Positions 1 to 8,563 of a DNA stretch of 64,000 nucleotides are shown here, one piece after another; position 1 is the first letter of the stretch; each line of letters opens with the position of its first letter. Source of the DNA: JANQHO01 sp965218075 (GTDB lineage: Bacteria; Bacteroidota; Bacteroidia; Flavobacteriales; Schleiferiaceae); contig CBDCJZ010000003.1 of NCBI GenBank assembly GCA_965218075.1, forward strand, positions 372,001-436,000, written 5' to 3'. The notes below the pieces were generated by a model. The model did no database searches. It was not told the origin of the DNA and saw only the letters and a program-made list of their open reading frames with translations. Made by a program: the position numbers and the translations under genes.

Positions 1-986
1 AAAATGTATTGTTGCTGATAGTATCTGGTAAAGAAGAGATTACTATTGATGAGATTGGAGAAATTAATGATTATATTCAAGCCGAATCCCGCGGTGACGC
101 TAATATTATTATGGGTATAGGTGAAGATGCTCATCTTGAAAATGACATTGCCATAACAATAGTTGCTACGGGCTTTCCCATTGACCAACAAGTAAAAGCA
201 ATTGGCTGCGAGCCTCAAAAAATAGTTCACACCCTTGGGGATGAACAAGCTGTAAGCGCCTCTGTTTATAATAAACACCTTGAGCAAGAAGAAGAAAACA
301 ATATAATCTCCAAGGAATTGAACCGAGTTAAACAAGGGAAGGAAGAGGAAGCCCTCAATAAAACTGCAAAGCCTGAAATTGAAGAGTCCAAGGCTCCAAT
401 CATGGAGAGAAGAGATAATAAGCCTTTGTTTGAGATATTCTCTGAAGAACTGCAAGAAAAAGCAGAGCCGGAAATGTCACAAACCCAAAATAAAGATGAG
501 GATATACCATCCTCATTTGGAGAGGAATCAGCGGAAGAAAAGTACCAATCGAACCGAACTATTTACACTCTAGAAGATTATCAAAAACTAGAAGAGCAAC
601 TAAACAAAGCTTCCCCTACAGTAAAAAAAGATGAGGTTGAAAAAGTGCAGAAAGAAGCAGAGGACGAATCCTTAAGATTTGAGTTAAAACAAGTACCGGA
701 AAATCAGCAGAAAAGAAAAGACTCTGATAGACCGAAAAAGGTTCCTCCATTAAATAGCTCTATCGAAGAAATTATGCGTTTGAAGGCAAAAGAAAAAAAA
801 TCCCAGTTGAAAGCTTTTAATTATCGCTTTAAGGCTCATCCTTTTTCAGTTAATGAGGCAGAAAGTGAGACAGCTTACAAACGCCGCAGGTTAAAAATAG
901 ATAAAATCCCCCGCAGTGATGAGTCTAAAATAAGCCGCTTTACAATTGATAATGAAAAAGATGGCAATACTATTAAAACTAATTAA
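1..986 (+). CDS. ftsZ: Cell division protein FtsZ, 3' part (frameshifted near the C-terminus)
   Basis: The frame is open at the left edge, so the N-terminal GTPase half lies outside the window. The visible start, reading LLLIVSGKEEITIDEIGEIN and then ANIIMGIGEDA and ITIVATGF, is the C-terminal part of the tubulin-like core of Bacteroidota FtsZ. About 240 residues of charged, Glu/Lys-rich linker follow. FtsZ polymerises into the cytokinetic ring at midcell. The ORF stops at 984-986 after IKTN. Skipping the T at 984 reads NSFLHDNVD and a stop at 1012-1014, the conserved C-terminal peptide by which FtsZ binds its membrane anchor. One inserted base therefore removes it. Identity is certain; whether the frameshift is real or a sequencing error is not known. 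Confidence 0.93.
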   Translation, partial: NVLLLIVSGKEEITIDEIGEINDYIQAESRGDANIIMGIGEDAHLENDIAITIVATGFPIDQQVKAIGCEPQKIVHTLGDEQAVSASVYNKHLEQEEENNIISKELNRVKQGKEEEALNKTAKPEIEESKAPIMERRDNKPLFEIFSEELQEKAEPEMSQTQNKDEDIPSSFGEESAEEKYQSNRTIYTLEDYQKLEEQLNKASPTVKKDEVEKVQKEAEDESLRFELKQVPENQQKRKDSDRPKKVPPLNSSIEEIMRLKAKEKKSQLKAFNYRFKAHPFSVNEAESETAYKRRRLKIDKIPRSDESKISRFTIDNEKDGNTIKTN

Positions 987-1043
987 TAGCTTTCTACACG
1001 ATAATGTAGACTAATAGAAATCTCGGGACCTTATCTTTATTAA

Positions 1044-1065
1044 AGCCCTGTTGCAAAACAGGGTT
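1044..1065 (+). terminator. Hairpin after ftsZ, probable terminator
   Basis: CCCTGTT at 1046-1052 pairs with AACAGGG at 1057-1063 around a GCAA loop, with two further weak pairs outside. It lies about 30 bases beyond the restored ftsZ stop. The downstream sequence is only moderately T-rich, so intrinsic termination is likely but not certain. Confidence 0.5.
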
Positions 1066-1715
1066 CTCCCATTAATTTTGGTTTCTGTTAAGAAAATAAG
1101 GAGTTAAATAACTTTAGGCTTATTTTCAGTAAAGAGTCATGATTAGTTTAGAAAGAGAATGTCTTTGTAACTAGCTGTGATTCAATGAATAAGAAATAAT
1201 AAACTGACATACTTTTTAGAGCGTAAGCGTAAATTTAGACAAATTTTACGTTTGCTTTGTAAAGATCTAAAGGCTGCGTAAGCGGGCAAATTTGATCACT
1301 ATAAATCGAAATTGAAAGTTTTTATACGAAAAGACACTCTTCATTTACTTTCATTTTTCTAGATCGCGATAAATATGTAATACAGCAATATATGCATCTC
1401 ATTTAAATAATAAAAAGTGGATCGGTATTGATATTGCTATTTTGTTGACAGGATTAGTTCTCGGGATACCTTAGAGGTGAATTAGAAGCCCATCAGACGT
1501 GAGGTATTTGATAGATACTATAAAAAAAGAAAATGCTGTATTTAGTGGATTAATTTCATTTGATGCTCCTTTCACAGAAGATCATGATACAAACAGGAAT
1601 TAAAATAGGTCAGCATAAAGATATTTATCAAAACAAATATAAAAGAATACAGTTCTTATCTATCGAACGAGATGTCGATAGATAAAAAATCATTATCAAA
1701 AATTTTACAAATATA
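1066..1715. other. Non-coding stretch with a possible IS110 N-terminal scrap
   Basis: No intact gene is visible. At about 1404-1458 on the plus strand one frame reads NNKKWIGIDIA, which resembles the start of IS110-family transposases (KKxxxGIDVSK), and stops soon after. The rest is AT-rich with stops in all frames. The IS110 suggestion rests on about ten residues and is weak. Confidence 0.3.
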
Positions 1716-2756
1716 ATGGAGCAAAGGGAAAATAGAGATCGCGTATTTGACTCAAGCAATCTTATAGTTTACATCTATAGCTATCGCAAGCCTTTGATTA
1801 TTGTAACATTGATAGCCATCGTTTTAGCAGCCGTTTTTAGTGGACCTGCTTTTGTCCCTCCCAAGTATGAATCAACTGTAACGATTTTTCCCACTACCAC
1901 CAACTCCCTCTCTAAGGCTCTTTTACCGCAGCAATTTGCCGGTACGAGTCAAGATATTCTGGAATTTGGGGAAGAAGAACAAGCGGAACAACTCCTCCAG
2001 ATTCTCAATTCAGATGAGATCAGGAATAGAATTATTGAAAGGTATGATTTACTTCATCATTACAAAATTGATACCTACAGCAAATATGTAAAAACAAAAC
2101 TGTATAAAACTTACGATGAAAATATTTCTTTCCGTAGAACAGAGTATATGTCGATAGAGATTAACGTGTTAGATACCGACTCTAAGATGGCAGCGATGAT
2201 TGCCAATGATATTAACTCCTTGTTAGACAAAGTAAAAAACCGTATCCTAACCGACAGGGCTAAAAAAGGGTTAAAAATTATTAAAAGAGAATATCTTGCT
2301 TTAAAAGATGAGATTAAGTCTTATGAAGACTCGCTGGTTACTCTTCGTTATAAAGGAGTGCACGATTATGAAACTCAATCAGCAGCTTTAAGTGAGCAAT
2401 TAGCTACGGCCATTATTGAAAAAGGGACTAATAGCCAGGCAGTAGAGGCTATTGAAAAAAAGCTAGATATATTGGCAAAATACGGAGGTATTTATGTGTC
2501 CTTAAGGGATGAGTTACAACACCTGAGGGAAGAACAAGTAAAGCTGAAGACAAAATTTGATCAAGCTACAGTTGATGTTGAAGAAACCTTACCGGCATCT
2601 TTCAAAGTGAATGAAGCTTTTCCGGCTGAGAAAAAATCTTATCCGATCCGGTGGCTCATAATTGCTTTAGCCACAGTGGGGACTCTTGTAGTTACCCTCG
2701 TTATTATTCTGATATACGATACCATTAAATCGAGCAAATGGAAAAAGGGTGAGTGA
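1716..2756 (+). CDS. Wzz-family polysaccharide chain-length determinant
   Basis: The 346-aa protein has the Wzz layout: a short cytoplasmic N-terminus, a transmembrane segment around residues 28-50, a PPKYES-type periplasmic motif just after it, a long helical periplasmic region (about 60-310), and a second transmembrane segment near 315-338. Such proteins sit in the inner membrane and set the length of O-antigen or exopolysaccharide made by Wzy. No tyrosine-kinase domain is fused. The stop overlaps the start of the next gene by eight bases, so the two are translationally coupled, which supports a joint role in surface polysaccharide assembly. The polymer is unknown. Confidence 0.82.
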   Translation: MEQRENRDRVFDSSNLIVYIYSYRKPLIIVTLIAIVLAAVFSGPAFVPPKYESTVTIFPTTTNSLSKALLPQQFAGTSQDILEFGEEEQAEQLLQILNSDEIRNRIIERYDLLHHYKIDTYSKYVKTKLYKTYDENISFRRTEYMSIEINVLDTDSKMAAMIANDINSLLDKVKNRILTDRAKKGLKIIKREYLALKDEIKSYEDSLVTLRYKGVHDYETQSAALSEQLATAIIEKGTNSQAVEAIEKKLDILAKYGGIYVSLRDELQHLREEQVKLKTKFDQATVDVEETLPASFKVNEAFPAEKKSYPIRWLIIALATVGTLVVTLVIILIYDTIKSSKWKKGE

Positions 2757-4209
2757 TTTCATTAAAAAAATGAATGAAAGATGGATTATTGCAGCTGGCA
2801 TATTTTTCAGTTTGTTCAATGTTGTTTTTATAATAACTGAAAATTTTTGGGGGTTATTATTTCCCTTTGGCTTGGCCCTCATAGCTTCTGTTGTTTTAGC
2901 CTTAGATAAGGTGCTTTTATTCTTGGTTTTTTCCACTCCTCTGAGCATCTTTTACTTCAATCCCGATTTTCACGTAGGCTTTAGTCTTCCTACCGAACCC
3001 ATCCTCTTCGGGATTATGATACTTTTTTTTATAAAGCTCTTATATGAGGGTGATTTTGATCCAAAAGTTTTGAGGCATCCCCTTTCCCTGCTGATGCTCT
3101 TTAATTTATTCTGGCTCTTTTTTACGAGTATTTCTAGCCAAATTCCTTTTGTTTCCTTCAAGTATTTTTTAGCTCGCTTGTGGTTTATAACGGTATTTTT
3201 CTATCTGTTTTCACAGCTATTTAAAAAGCCTGGAAATATTAAGCTATTTTTTTGGCTTTTTATGATTCCGCTTTCCATGACAGCGATCTACACTATTTAT
3301 AGACACTCATTATATGACTTTACCAAATCTAGTTCCGTTTGGGTGATGTCTCCTTTTTTCAAAGAACACACCAGTTACGCAGCAGTGATAGTCATGTATA
3401 TTCCCATTTCTTTTGCCTTTGCTTTTATACTGAAACACAACCTTAATCAAAAATTGTTTAGTACAGTTTTATTTCTTGTTCTAACCCTGGCACTTATACT
3501 TTCTTTCAGCAGGGCTGCCTGGATAAGTGTTGTTGTAGCAGCAGGAGCCATAATTCCCATTATATTAAAAATGAGGCGAGACATACTTGCTCTTCTGATT
3601 GTTGTTTTCTCTATCGGTATATGGGTCGTAAAAGACGATTTCCTCAAAAGGCTTAAAAAGAATGACCATGTGAGTAGTGATAATCTCACTGAGCACTTGG
3701 AATCCATTTCCAATATCTCCACCGATATCTCTAACCTGGAGAGAATAAATCGATGGAAGTCAGCTCTCAGAATGTTTTCTGAAAAGCCGATTTTAGGTTT
3801 TGGCCCCGGAACTTATATGTTTTTATACGCTCCCTATCAAAAACCACATGAGAAAACTATTATCAGCACTAATGCAGGTGATATCGGGAATGCTCATAGC
3901 GAATATATTGGGTCGTTAGCTGAATCGGGGCTAATAGGTTTGCTTAGTGTAATAGCTATTGTGGTGGTTACCATTATTACCGGGATTAGAGCCTATCGTA
4001 ATGCTAACGACTATAATATCAAGATCATCGCCTTGACAACTTTAGCAGGTTTAATTACTTATTGGACGCATGGCCTTTTAAACAATTTCTTGGAGATAGA
4101 CAAAGCCGCTTGTCCAGTATTCAGTTTTTCAGCTCTGCTCGTAGTTATCGATAGCTATTATTTGAGGAAGAAAGCTCCGCTGAGAAAATCCAACGACAAA
4201 GCTCACTAA
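2749..4209 (+). CDS. O-antigen ligase / Wzy-type polymerase
   Basis: This 486-aa protein is almost wholly hydrophobic, with roughly 11-12 predicted transmembrane segments and one large periplasmic loop around residues 300-385. That loop holds ERINRWKSALRMF and GFGPGTYMF, then HSEYIGSLAESGLIG, which together are the Wzy_C signature of O-antigen ligases and polymerases. The start is a GTG overlapping the end of the Wzz gene by eight bases; an ATG lies seven codons further in. With Wzz it should polymerise or ligate a lipid-linked glycan on the periplasmic face. Ligase and polymerase cannot be told apart from sequence alone. No glycosyltransferases are next to it here. Confidence 0.8.
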   Translation: MSDFIKKMNERWIIAAGIFFSLFNVVFIITENFWGLLFPFGLALIASVVLALDKVLLFLVFSTPLSIFYFNPDFHVGFSLPTEPILFGIMILFFIKLLYEGDFDPKVLRHPLSLLMLFNLFWLFFTSISSQIPFVSFKYFLARLWFITVFFYLFSQLFKKPGNIKLFFWLFMIPLSMTAIYTIYRHSLYDFTKSSSVWVMSPFFKEHTSYAAVIVMYIPISFAFAFILKHNLNQKLFSTVLFLVLTLALILSFSRAAWISVVVAAGAIIPIILKMRRDILALLIVVFSIGIWVVKDDFLKRLKKNDHVSSDNLTEHLESISNISTDISNLERINRWKSALRMFSEKPILGFGPGTYMFLYAPYQKPHEKTIISTNAGDIGNAHSEYIGSLAESGLIGLLSVIAIVVVTIITGIRAYRNANDYNIKIIALTTLAGLITYWTHGLLNNFLEIDKAACPVFSFSALLVVIDSYYLRKKAPLRKSNDKAH

Positions 4210-4250
4210 ATGAAGTAGGGACAAGAATTGCCCTCTAGCTGAACACTTTG

Positions 4251-4685
4251 TTATTTTTTGGTGTTACAGGTATCTTTATCCAGCAGGTGTTCATGTTCTT
4301 TTGTCTGATACACTTTGCCGCCAACCAGATCGCGATTCTTGAAGTCCTCGTGTAATCCTTTGTCTTGGGAGACTAATACCTTTACGTCTGCAACAAGGGC
4401 AAGGGCGATTATGTGCGGGTCATTCGATTTGATTTTGTCCTTCAGTTCATTCTGTTTTTTCAATACATCTTCCTTCGGTACTGATTTGAGATTATTTTTC
4501 CTTCTCAGTTCTATTTCCAAATTGTACCCTCCCCCTGCCTTCCATTCTCTTTTGAATTTCTCGGTGGAAGAGTAAGCGATTTGGCCGTTTTTTCTCTTCA
4601 ACCAATTCCACACAGGCTTCATATCCTCATTGCGTTTGTCCTTGAATTGACCAATACAGTTGGCATCCAAAATAATAATACACAT
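4251..4685 (-). CDS. PIN-domain ribonuclease-like protein
   Basis: The 144-aa protein begins IIILDANC, giving the first acidic residue at Asp7. It continues with Glu42, Asp89 (in SNDPHIIALA) and Asp108 (in VSQDKGLHEDF). This is the spacing of the four acidic metal ligands of PIN nucleases, which typically cut RNA as toxins. It is the last gene of the restriction-modification operon and starts three bases after the ATPase stop, so the pair is probably co-translated. No VapB-like antitoxin gene is adjacent. Inference: the ATPase partner may control the nuclease. The PIN fold call is good; target and role are unknown. Confidence 0.75.
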   Translation of the reverse strand: MCIIILDANCIGQFKDKRNEDMKPVWNWLKRKNGQIAYSSTEKFKREWKAGGGYNLEIELRRKNNLKSVPKEDVLKKQNELKDKIKSNDPHIIALALVADVKVLVSQDKGLHEDFKNRDLVGGKVYQTKEHEHLLDKDTCNTKK

Positions 4686-4688
4686 CGT

Positions 4689-6011
4689 TTAATCCTCGAA
4701 TCCCATGAGCCGGTCCGCTTCCTCCATGAAAAAATCTCGGTAACCCGGCGGCACGCCCTCCATATTGCCCATCTTGTCGAAACAGATGTTGTGCACCTGG
4801 ACGGCGTTTTCCTTCGACTCCAAATATATCAAGGACAGATCTTCGGGACGGAGATTGCCTTTTTGAACCTCGATGCGCGACCGGTCAATCATATAGTCGC
4901 TGTGCGTTTCAATGATAAACGACCGCCTACTCGGCTGGTGCACCGTAGCTGCTAGTAAAGAAGAAAGCTCCGCCTGCGCCCTTGGGTGCAGATGGATTTC
5001 AGGCTGTTGTAATAGGAAGAAGGAAGGCCACCTTTGTTGACGAGGAATAAGCGGATCGAAAATATACACCAAAATCGGCAGAATTTGACTGACACCGTAG
5101 CCGACATCAATAATATTGGAGTTTGAGCCCCTCACCTCGACTTTCAGTTGGAATGGATTGCTCATAGACCCTCCGAAGTGTTTAACCTCTATGTTCTGAA
5201 ACAGGCCCGAACTCTTACCAAATTTGACCAACTGCTCTTTCAAGACTTTCCACTCATCTTTTTCAGTCTCTTGTATCCGCATTAACCGCATTGGGAGATC
5301 TCTCCCTTCAGGGTCATTAAATTCCCTCGTCGGGTCATACGTCCGTTTCGGTTGTGAGCGAACCGGTGAGGCACTAAATACGGGTAAGTCCATCCTCCAT
5401 GGCCATAGTTGGTCTCTCAGAATTCCGTGCTTCTTGTTTAAATAGCTCACTAAGGCATTCTCTTTCTCCGATCGTCCTTCCCCTGCCCATTTATAAGCGA
5501 AACGGTCTAAATGGGCGAAGGGGTGAGTGTTATTATAGAAAAAACGAGAATACACATCTACACGATATTGATTCTGCGCTTCATCAAAGGAGTCTAACTG
5601 TACATCCCTCTCCATTGTATCAACAGCATTTAGAATGATTGCACCATCAGTGAATTTAACTGTTACTGACTTAGCTACAGGTTCAACTCCTCTCTTTTTT
5701 TCAACAAATTCAACTATCAATTCAACATCTTCCTTTTCCTTCTCGTGTCTAGAGGTAAACCCAAGTGTAAACGTTTCCTTCGTTTTTCCGCTGTTTCTGA
5801 CAATATTCCCAAAAGTTCCCATCGAATAGGGAGAGCAATTGAGATCGGCTCCCTTCCTGTTGAAATAATTCGCCAAGACTTGGAAGCAGCCTAGGGCCGT
5901 GGTCTTGCCGGTACTGTTCTCGCCGACCAGAAAAGTCAGGGGGCGAATCTCGAACGTTTGCCGTCCGTCGAAACAGCGTACGTCCTCCATAGTGAATTGT
6001 TTGATCTTCAT
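4689..6011 (-). CDS. OLD/AAA15-like ATPase linked to the R-M operon
   Basis: The 440-aa protein has Walker A GENSTGKTT at residues 30-38, right after an N-terminal strand reading IRPLTFLV. A degenerate Walker B (QQPEIHLHP) lies near 345 and an IIETHSDYMID histidine motif near 370, the layout of ABC-like AAA15/AAA21 ATPases of the OLD group. No TOPRIM nuclease domain follows, unlike true OLD proteins. Its start overlaps the HsdS stop by four bases, and a PIN nuclease follows three bases after its own stop. ATPases of this type pair with separate effectors in several phage-defence systems, for example AriA with the TOPRIM protein AriB in PARIS. The role here is inferred from context. Confidence 0.78.
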   Translation of the reverse strand: MKIKQFTMEDVRCFDGRQTFEIRPLTFLVGENSTGKTTALGCFQVLANYFNRKGADLNCSPYSMGTFGNIVRNSGKTKETFTLGFTSRHEKEKEDVELIVEFVEKKRGVEPVAKSVTVKFTDGAIILNAVDTMERDVQLDSFDEAQNQYRVDVYSRFFYNNTHPFAHLDRFAYKWAGEGRSEKENALVSYLNKKHGILRDQLWPWRMDLPVFSASPVRSQPKRTYDPTREFNDPEGRDLPMRLMRIQETEKDEWKVLKEQLVKFGKSSGLFQNIEVKHFGGSMSNPFQLKVEVRGSNSNIIDVGYGVSQILPILVYIFDPLIPRQQRWPSFFLLQQPEIHLHPRAQAELSSLLAATVHQPSRRSFIIETHSDYMIDRSRIEVQKGNLRPEDLSLIYLESKENAVQVHNICFDKMGNMEGVPPGYRDFFMEEADRLMGFED

Positions 6012-7423
6012 CTTCTTATCTCCTTAGTTTCATTTTCCAGCCAGTCAATCGCGGTTTGTTCATCCTGCTCAATGGCGATCTCCACTGCTCGCTTGGCACA
6101 TTTCAGTAGATGCTTGGATTGCTTGCGCAAGTTAAAGGATTCGGTGATTTTCTGACTAATTTGTTGTTGCTTTTCAAAAGACAGGCTAGGAATAGGCATT
6201 TGCTTAATAGTGGGCAAATCTGTATTTTGTCTTACGCTAGCTTGAGCAATATTTCTCATAAGATAGTAAGGTTTGGCAATGTTTTCAATATAGAGAGCGA
6301 CAAAATAGGGATTATATTTCGATATGTCAGCAATTCTTATGCGAATAGTAAATGAAGCAAACGCCCAATTTTCTTGCTCTTTCGACACGACGCCACAATT
6401 GCCCACTGTTCCCATTTGTGAAATAATAATGTCTCCTTTTTTCGTGAATACTTTGTTTGGCAATCCATTAGTATTGGTAATGTAATCAAGTTTCTCTGTA
6501 TCAACGCAGAGATTTTTTAGATTAAGCCCTTTGATGTATGGCATCCCTGAATTATCTTCAGAGTATTGACTTGTAGGAACCGTTCCATAGTTGATTTCGC
6601 TACAAATATCTTTTGCGAAAACATAACCCGCAGATTGTAATTTTTTATTTACTTCTTCATAGAATGGCTGGAAGTAATCAGCATCTATCCGCCCTGCTTG
6701 TTCCGTGTCGGAGTAGTTTTTAACAAAGGTTAGCCGATGTTTGGGTTGCCAGTTCGCAAGCCCGAGTTCGGAGAGGAGGAGGGTTTGGGCTTGGGAATAA
6801 CGTTGTTTGGAATCTGTTCTTGATATTTCTGCTTGAGAACAGTATGACGCTATTGTTTCTTGAAATTTTCTATCTAAATCTGGGATTAAAAAAGACTTTA
6901 TAGCTGAATAATCTAAAGCTGGTCTGGTAATTCCCACCACGTGTCTTGTTGATTGTGAATAACCATATTTACAATTTAGGAAGGTAGACAAAAAATAAGG
7001 GACGATATTTCTAATCGTCATTTTTACGGAATGCTGATTAATATTTGCACTTACAAACTCATCTGTTACTACTGTCGATTTTCCATAAGAAACACCTGTG
7101 ATAGTTAGTAAAACATCGTCCTTTTTTAATTGGCTTCTTAGTATTTCTTGGTTTTGTGAAGGGGATAAATATTTTATACCAGAGTCTGAGATGTAATTTG
7201 GCATTATGTTTTGCACCCTTAAAAAAGGAATTCCTTTCTCCGGGTACACTGCTCCAAGAGGCGTTGCGCCACCCGATATATGTATAATAAATTCAGAAAG
7301 CGGTTGTGACCATTCCTTATATTTTTTTAGATTATATAAGTGCATTGGATGGTAATGATCTGCATCTAATCTCTTGTCTTTGTGCAAATTTACTTCACTA
7401 AAATAAACGATCGAGTGCTGCAT
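6008..7423 (-). CDS. hsdS: Restriction-modification specificity subunit HsdS
   Basis: The 471-aa protein has two target-recognition domains separated by helical spacers. The first half contains SGGATPLG and PEKGIPFLRVQNI and ends in a helical stretch near 190-215. The second half starts again near residue 245 with INYGTVPTSQ and PYIKGLNL and ends in a second helical spacer. Each domain would read half of a bipartite DNA site for the methylase complex. Its ATG overlaps the stop of the DUF4145 fragment (TAATG) and its stop overlaps the ATPase start. Base composition of the two recognition domains looks more AT-rich than hsdM, as expected for exchangeable domains. Full length, no visible damage. 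Confidence 0.9.
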   Translation of the reverse strand: MQHSIVYFSEVNLHKDKRLDADHYHPMHLYNLKKYKEWSQPLSEFIIHISGGATPLGAVYPEKGIPFLRVQNIMPNYISDSGIKYLSPSQNQEILRSQLKKDDVLLTITGVSYGKSTVVTDEFVSANINQHSVKMTIRNIVPYFLSTFLNCKYGYSQSTRHVVGITRPALDYSAIKSFLIPDLDRKFQETIASYCSQAEISRTDSKQRYSQAQTLLLSELGLANWQPKHRLTFVKNYSDTEQAGRIDADYFQPFYEEVNKKLQSAGYVFAKDICSEINYGTVPTSQYSEDNSGMPYIKGLNLKNLCVDTEKLDYITNTNGLPNKVFTKKGDIIISQMGTVGNCGVVSKEQENWAFASFTIRIRIADISKYNPYFVALYIENIAKPYYLMRNIAQASVRQNTDLPTIKQMPIPSLSFEKQQQISQKITESFNLRKQSKHLLKCAKRAVEIAIEQDEQTAIDWLENETKEIRR

Positions 7424-7704
7424 TATGTCGTTTGCTGGTCTCGCTTTTCGGGGAGGCTATCGAATTCCTCGGCAACTTTCTTGGGGTGGGTAATCAAGGC
7501 ATCGGCGATCAGATTGATCCACTTGAAAAGGGACTGAACATTGCTACTGTCGTCGAAAGCGGTTTGTCCCGGATGAACGGCATTGTTGCCGGTCACTCTC
7601 ACGACATCCATTGCTTTCTGAATGCGTGGATCGAGTCCTTTCTCGACCAGATTCCTGATGCCGTCGGATAATTCGCTGTTGTGGTTGTGTAAAATCATGG
7701 TCAA
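7423..7704 (-). CDS. DUF4145 protein, C-terminal part only
   Basis: Ninety-three codons read NSELSDGIRNLVEKGL, then DVVRVTGNNAVHPGQ and LFKWINLIADAL, which is the C-terminal half of the DUF4145 domain found beside many type I R-M genes. The N-terminal half is missing: upstream in this frame there is only a TTG at 7704 or an ATG at 7698, and no domain sequence beyond. The gene therefore looks 5'-truncated. The first bases (7692-7708) are identical to 17 bases near the end of hsdM. It couples to hsdS through a TAATG overlap. DUF4145 function is not established. Confidence 0.6.
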   Translation of the reverse strand: MTMILHNHNSELSDGIRNLVEKGLDPRIQKAMDVVRVTGNNAVHPGQTAFDDSSNVQSLFKWINLIADALITHPKKVAEEFDSLPEKRDQQTT

Positions 7705-7708
7705 CGAT
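7692..7708. repeat. 17-bp direct repeat, copy A
   Basis: AAATCATGGTCAACGAT; an identical copy lies at 8654-8670. This copy is at the 5' edge of the truncated DUF4145 gene. Confidence 0.95.
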
Positions 7709-7832
7709 ATTTTCTTCTGTAAAGTAAGTCGTATTTAGCAGAGAATTTGAATTGTAAAATTCGGCTTCAAGCCTAAAACAATATTTTATCAATTTGTGGA
7801 TAGTTGACAATTGAATACTGCATAACCAGAAC

Positions 7833-8563
7833 CTAAGTCTTTGGTTCCTTTTGAGTCTCTAATTTCTTTTTAAATTCCTTTTCAGTTTTGGGAGCATCTT
7901 CTATCAACTCACGTATTTCATATTTGTTAGAAAAGTATTTATCTAAAAATTGTAAGCTCAATTTTGCAACTTGCTTTTTATCTTTATCTTCTATTTTTTT
8001 CCCTTTTTATCAACCAGAACGAAATCTGGATGTGCGCCACTATTGCCAAAAATTCTTACTTTATCAAGCAGTTCCTTAAGATTAGGGGAAAGTCCCTTCG
8101 ATTTTATTAGGTTGATTAACCTGTTTTTGTCTTTTTTCTGATCTTCCATTTTCTCTTCTTCCTTATCTTCCAAATCCTGCTCAATCAAATCCTGCTCAAT
8201 GGCCCTGCGTGCCATGATCATACAGGAGTTATAGAGCCCATTGATATAACACTTTATAGCTTCCTTAAAATCGGCTTTTACTTTGCACTTCGTAATACAA
8301 GATAGCTCTATTTTTGGTTTCCAATCACCTACTGAAGGACAGTAAACCATGGGGATATCGGTATTTCCAGCATCATCAGGATCCATTGTGGATGGTAGAT
8401 CCCAGTTTGTTATAATTGCGCCTTTACAATTATGACAGCTATACACGAGCTGCCACTTTTTATCTTCTCTACAATATGTGCTCCTCACATAGGGAGTCTT
8501 TTGAAACTCGCATTTAGTATTACAATACGGGCAGTCTAACGATAATGAAGAGAAGTACTTCAT
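7833..8563 (-). pseudogene. DUF4145 protein with N-terminal zinc ribbon, frameshifted at an A run
   Basis: The first frame (8563 to 7991, 190 aa) starts with Cys-rich pairs CPYCNTKC and CHNCKG, a zinc ribbon. The DUF4145 core follows: YNSCMIMARRAIEQDL, LKELLDKVRIFGNSGAHPD. It stops at TAG just after seven A residues (minus strand; T run 7994-8000). Adding one A restores a 53-codon continuation, IEDKDKKQVAKLSLQFLDKY onward, to a stop at 7833, which is the expected domain end. It is a recent frameshift, a slippage site or a homopolymer sequencing error. The ATG overlaps the hsdM stop (ATGA), placing it second in the operon. The function of the family is unknown. Confidence 0.72.

Noticed and set aside
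9..986. An independent 325-aa gene starting TTG at position 9
   Set aside because: The frame is open to the left edge and matches the middle of FtsZ, so it is a partial gene.
2667..2948. 93-codon minus-strand ORF
   Set aside because: Shadow of the Wzz-Wzy junction.
4581..4955. 124-codon plus-strand ORF
   Set aside because: Antisense to the ATPase-PIN junction; the minus-strand genes have motifs and this frame has none.
7544..7810. 88-codon minus-strand ORF starting MSTIHKLIKYC
   Set aside because: It runs out of frame into the DUF4145 fragment, and its second half is Arg/Gln/Ser-rich shadow sequence.
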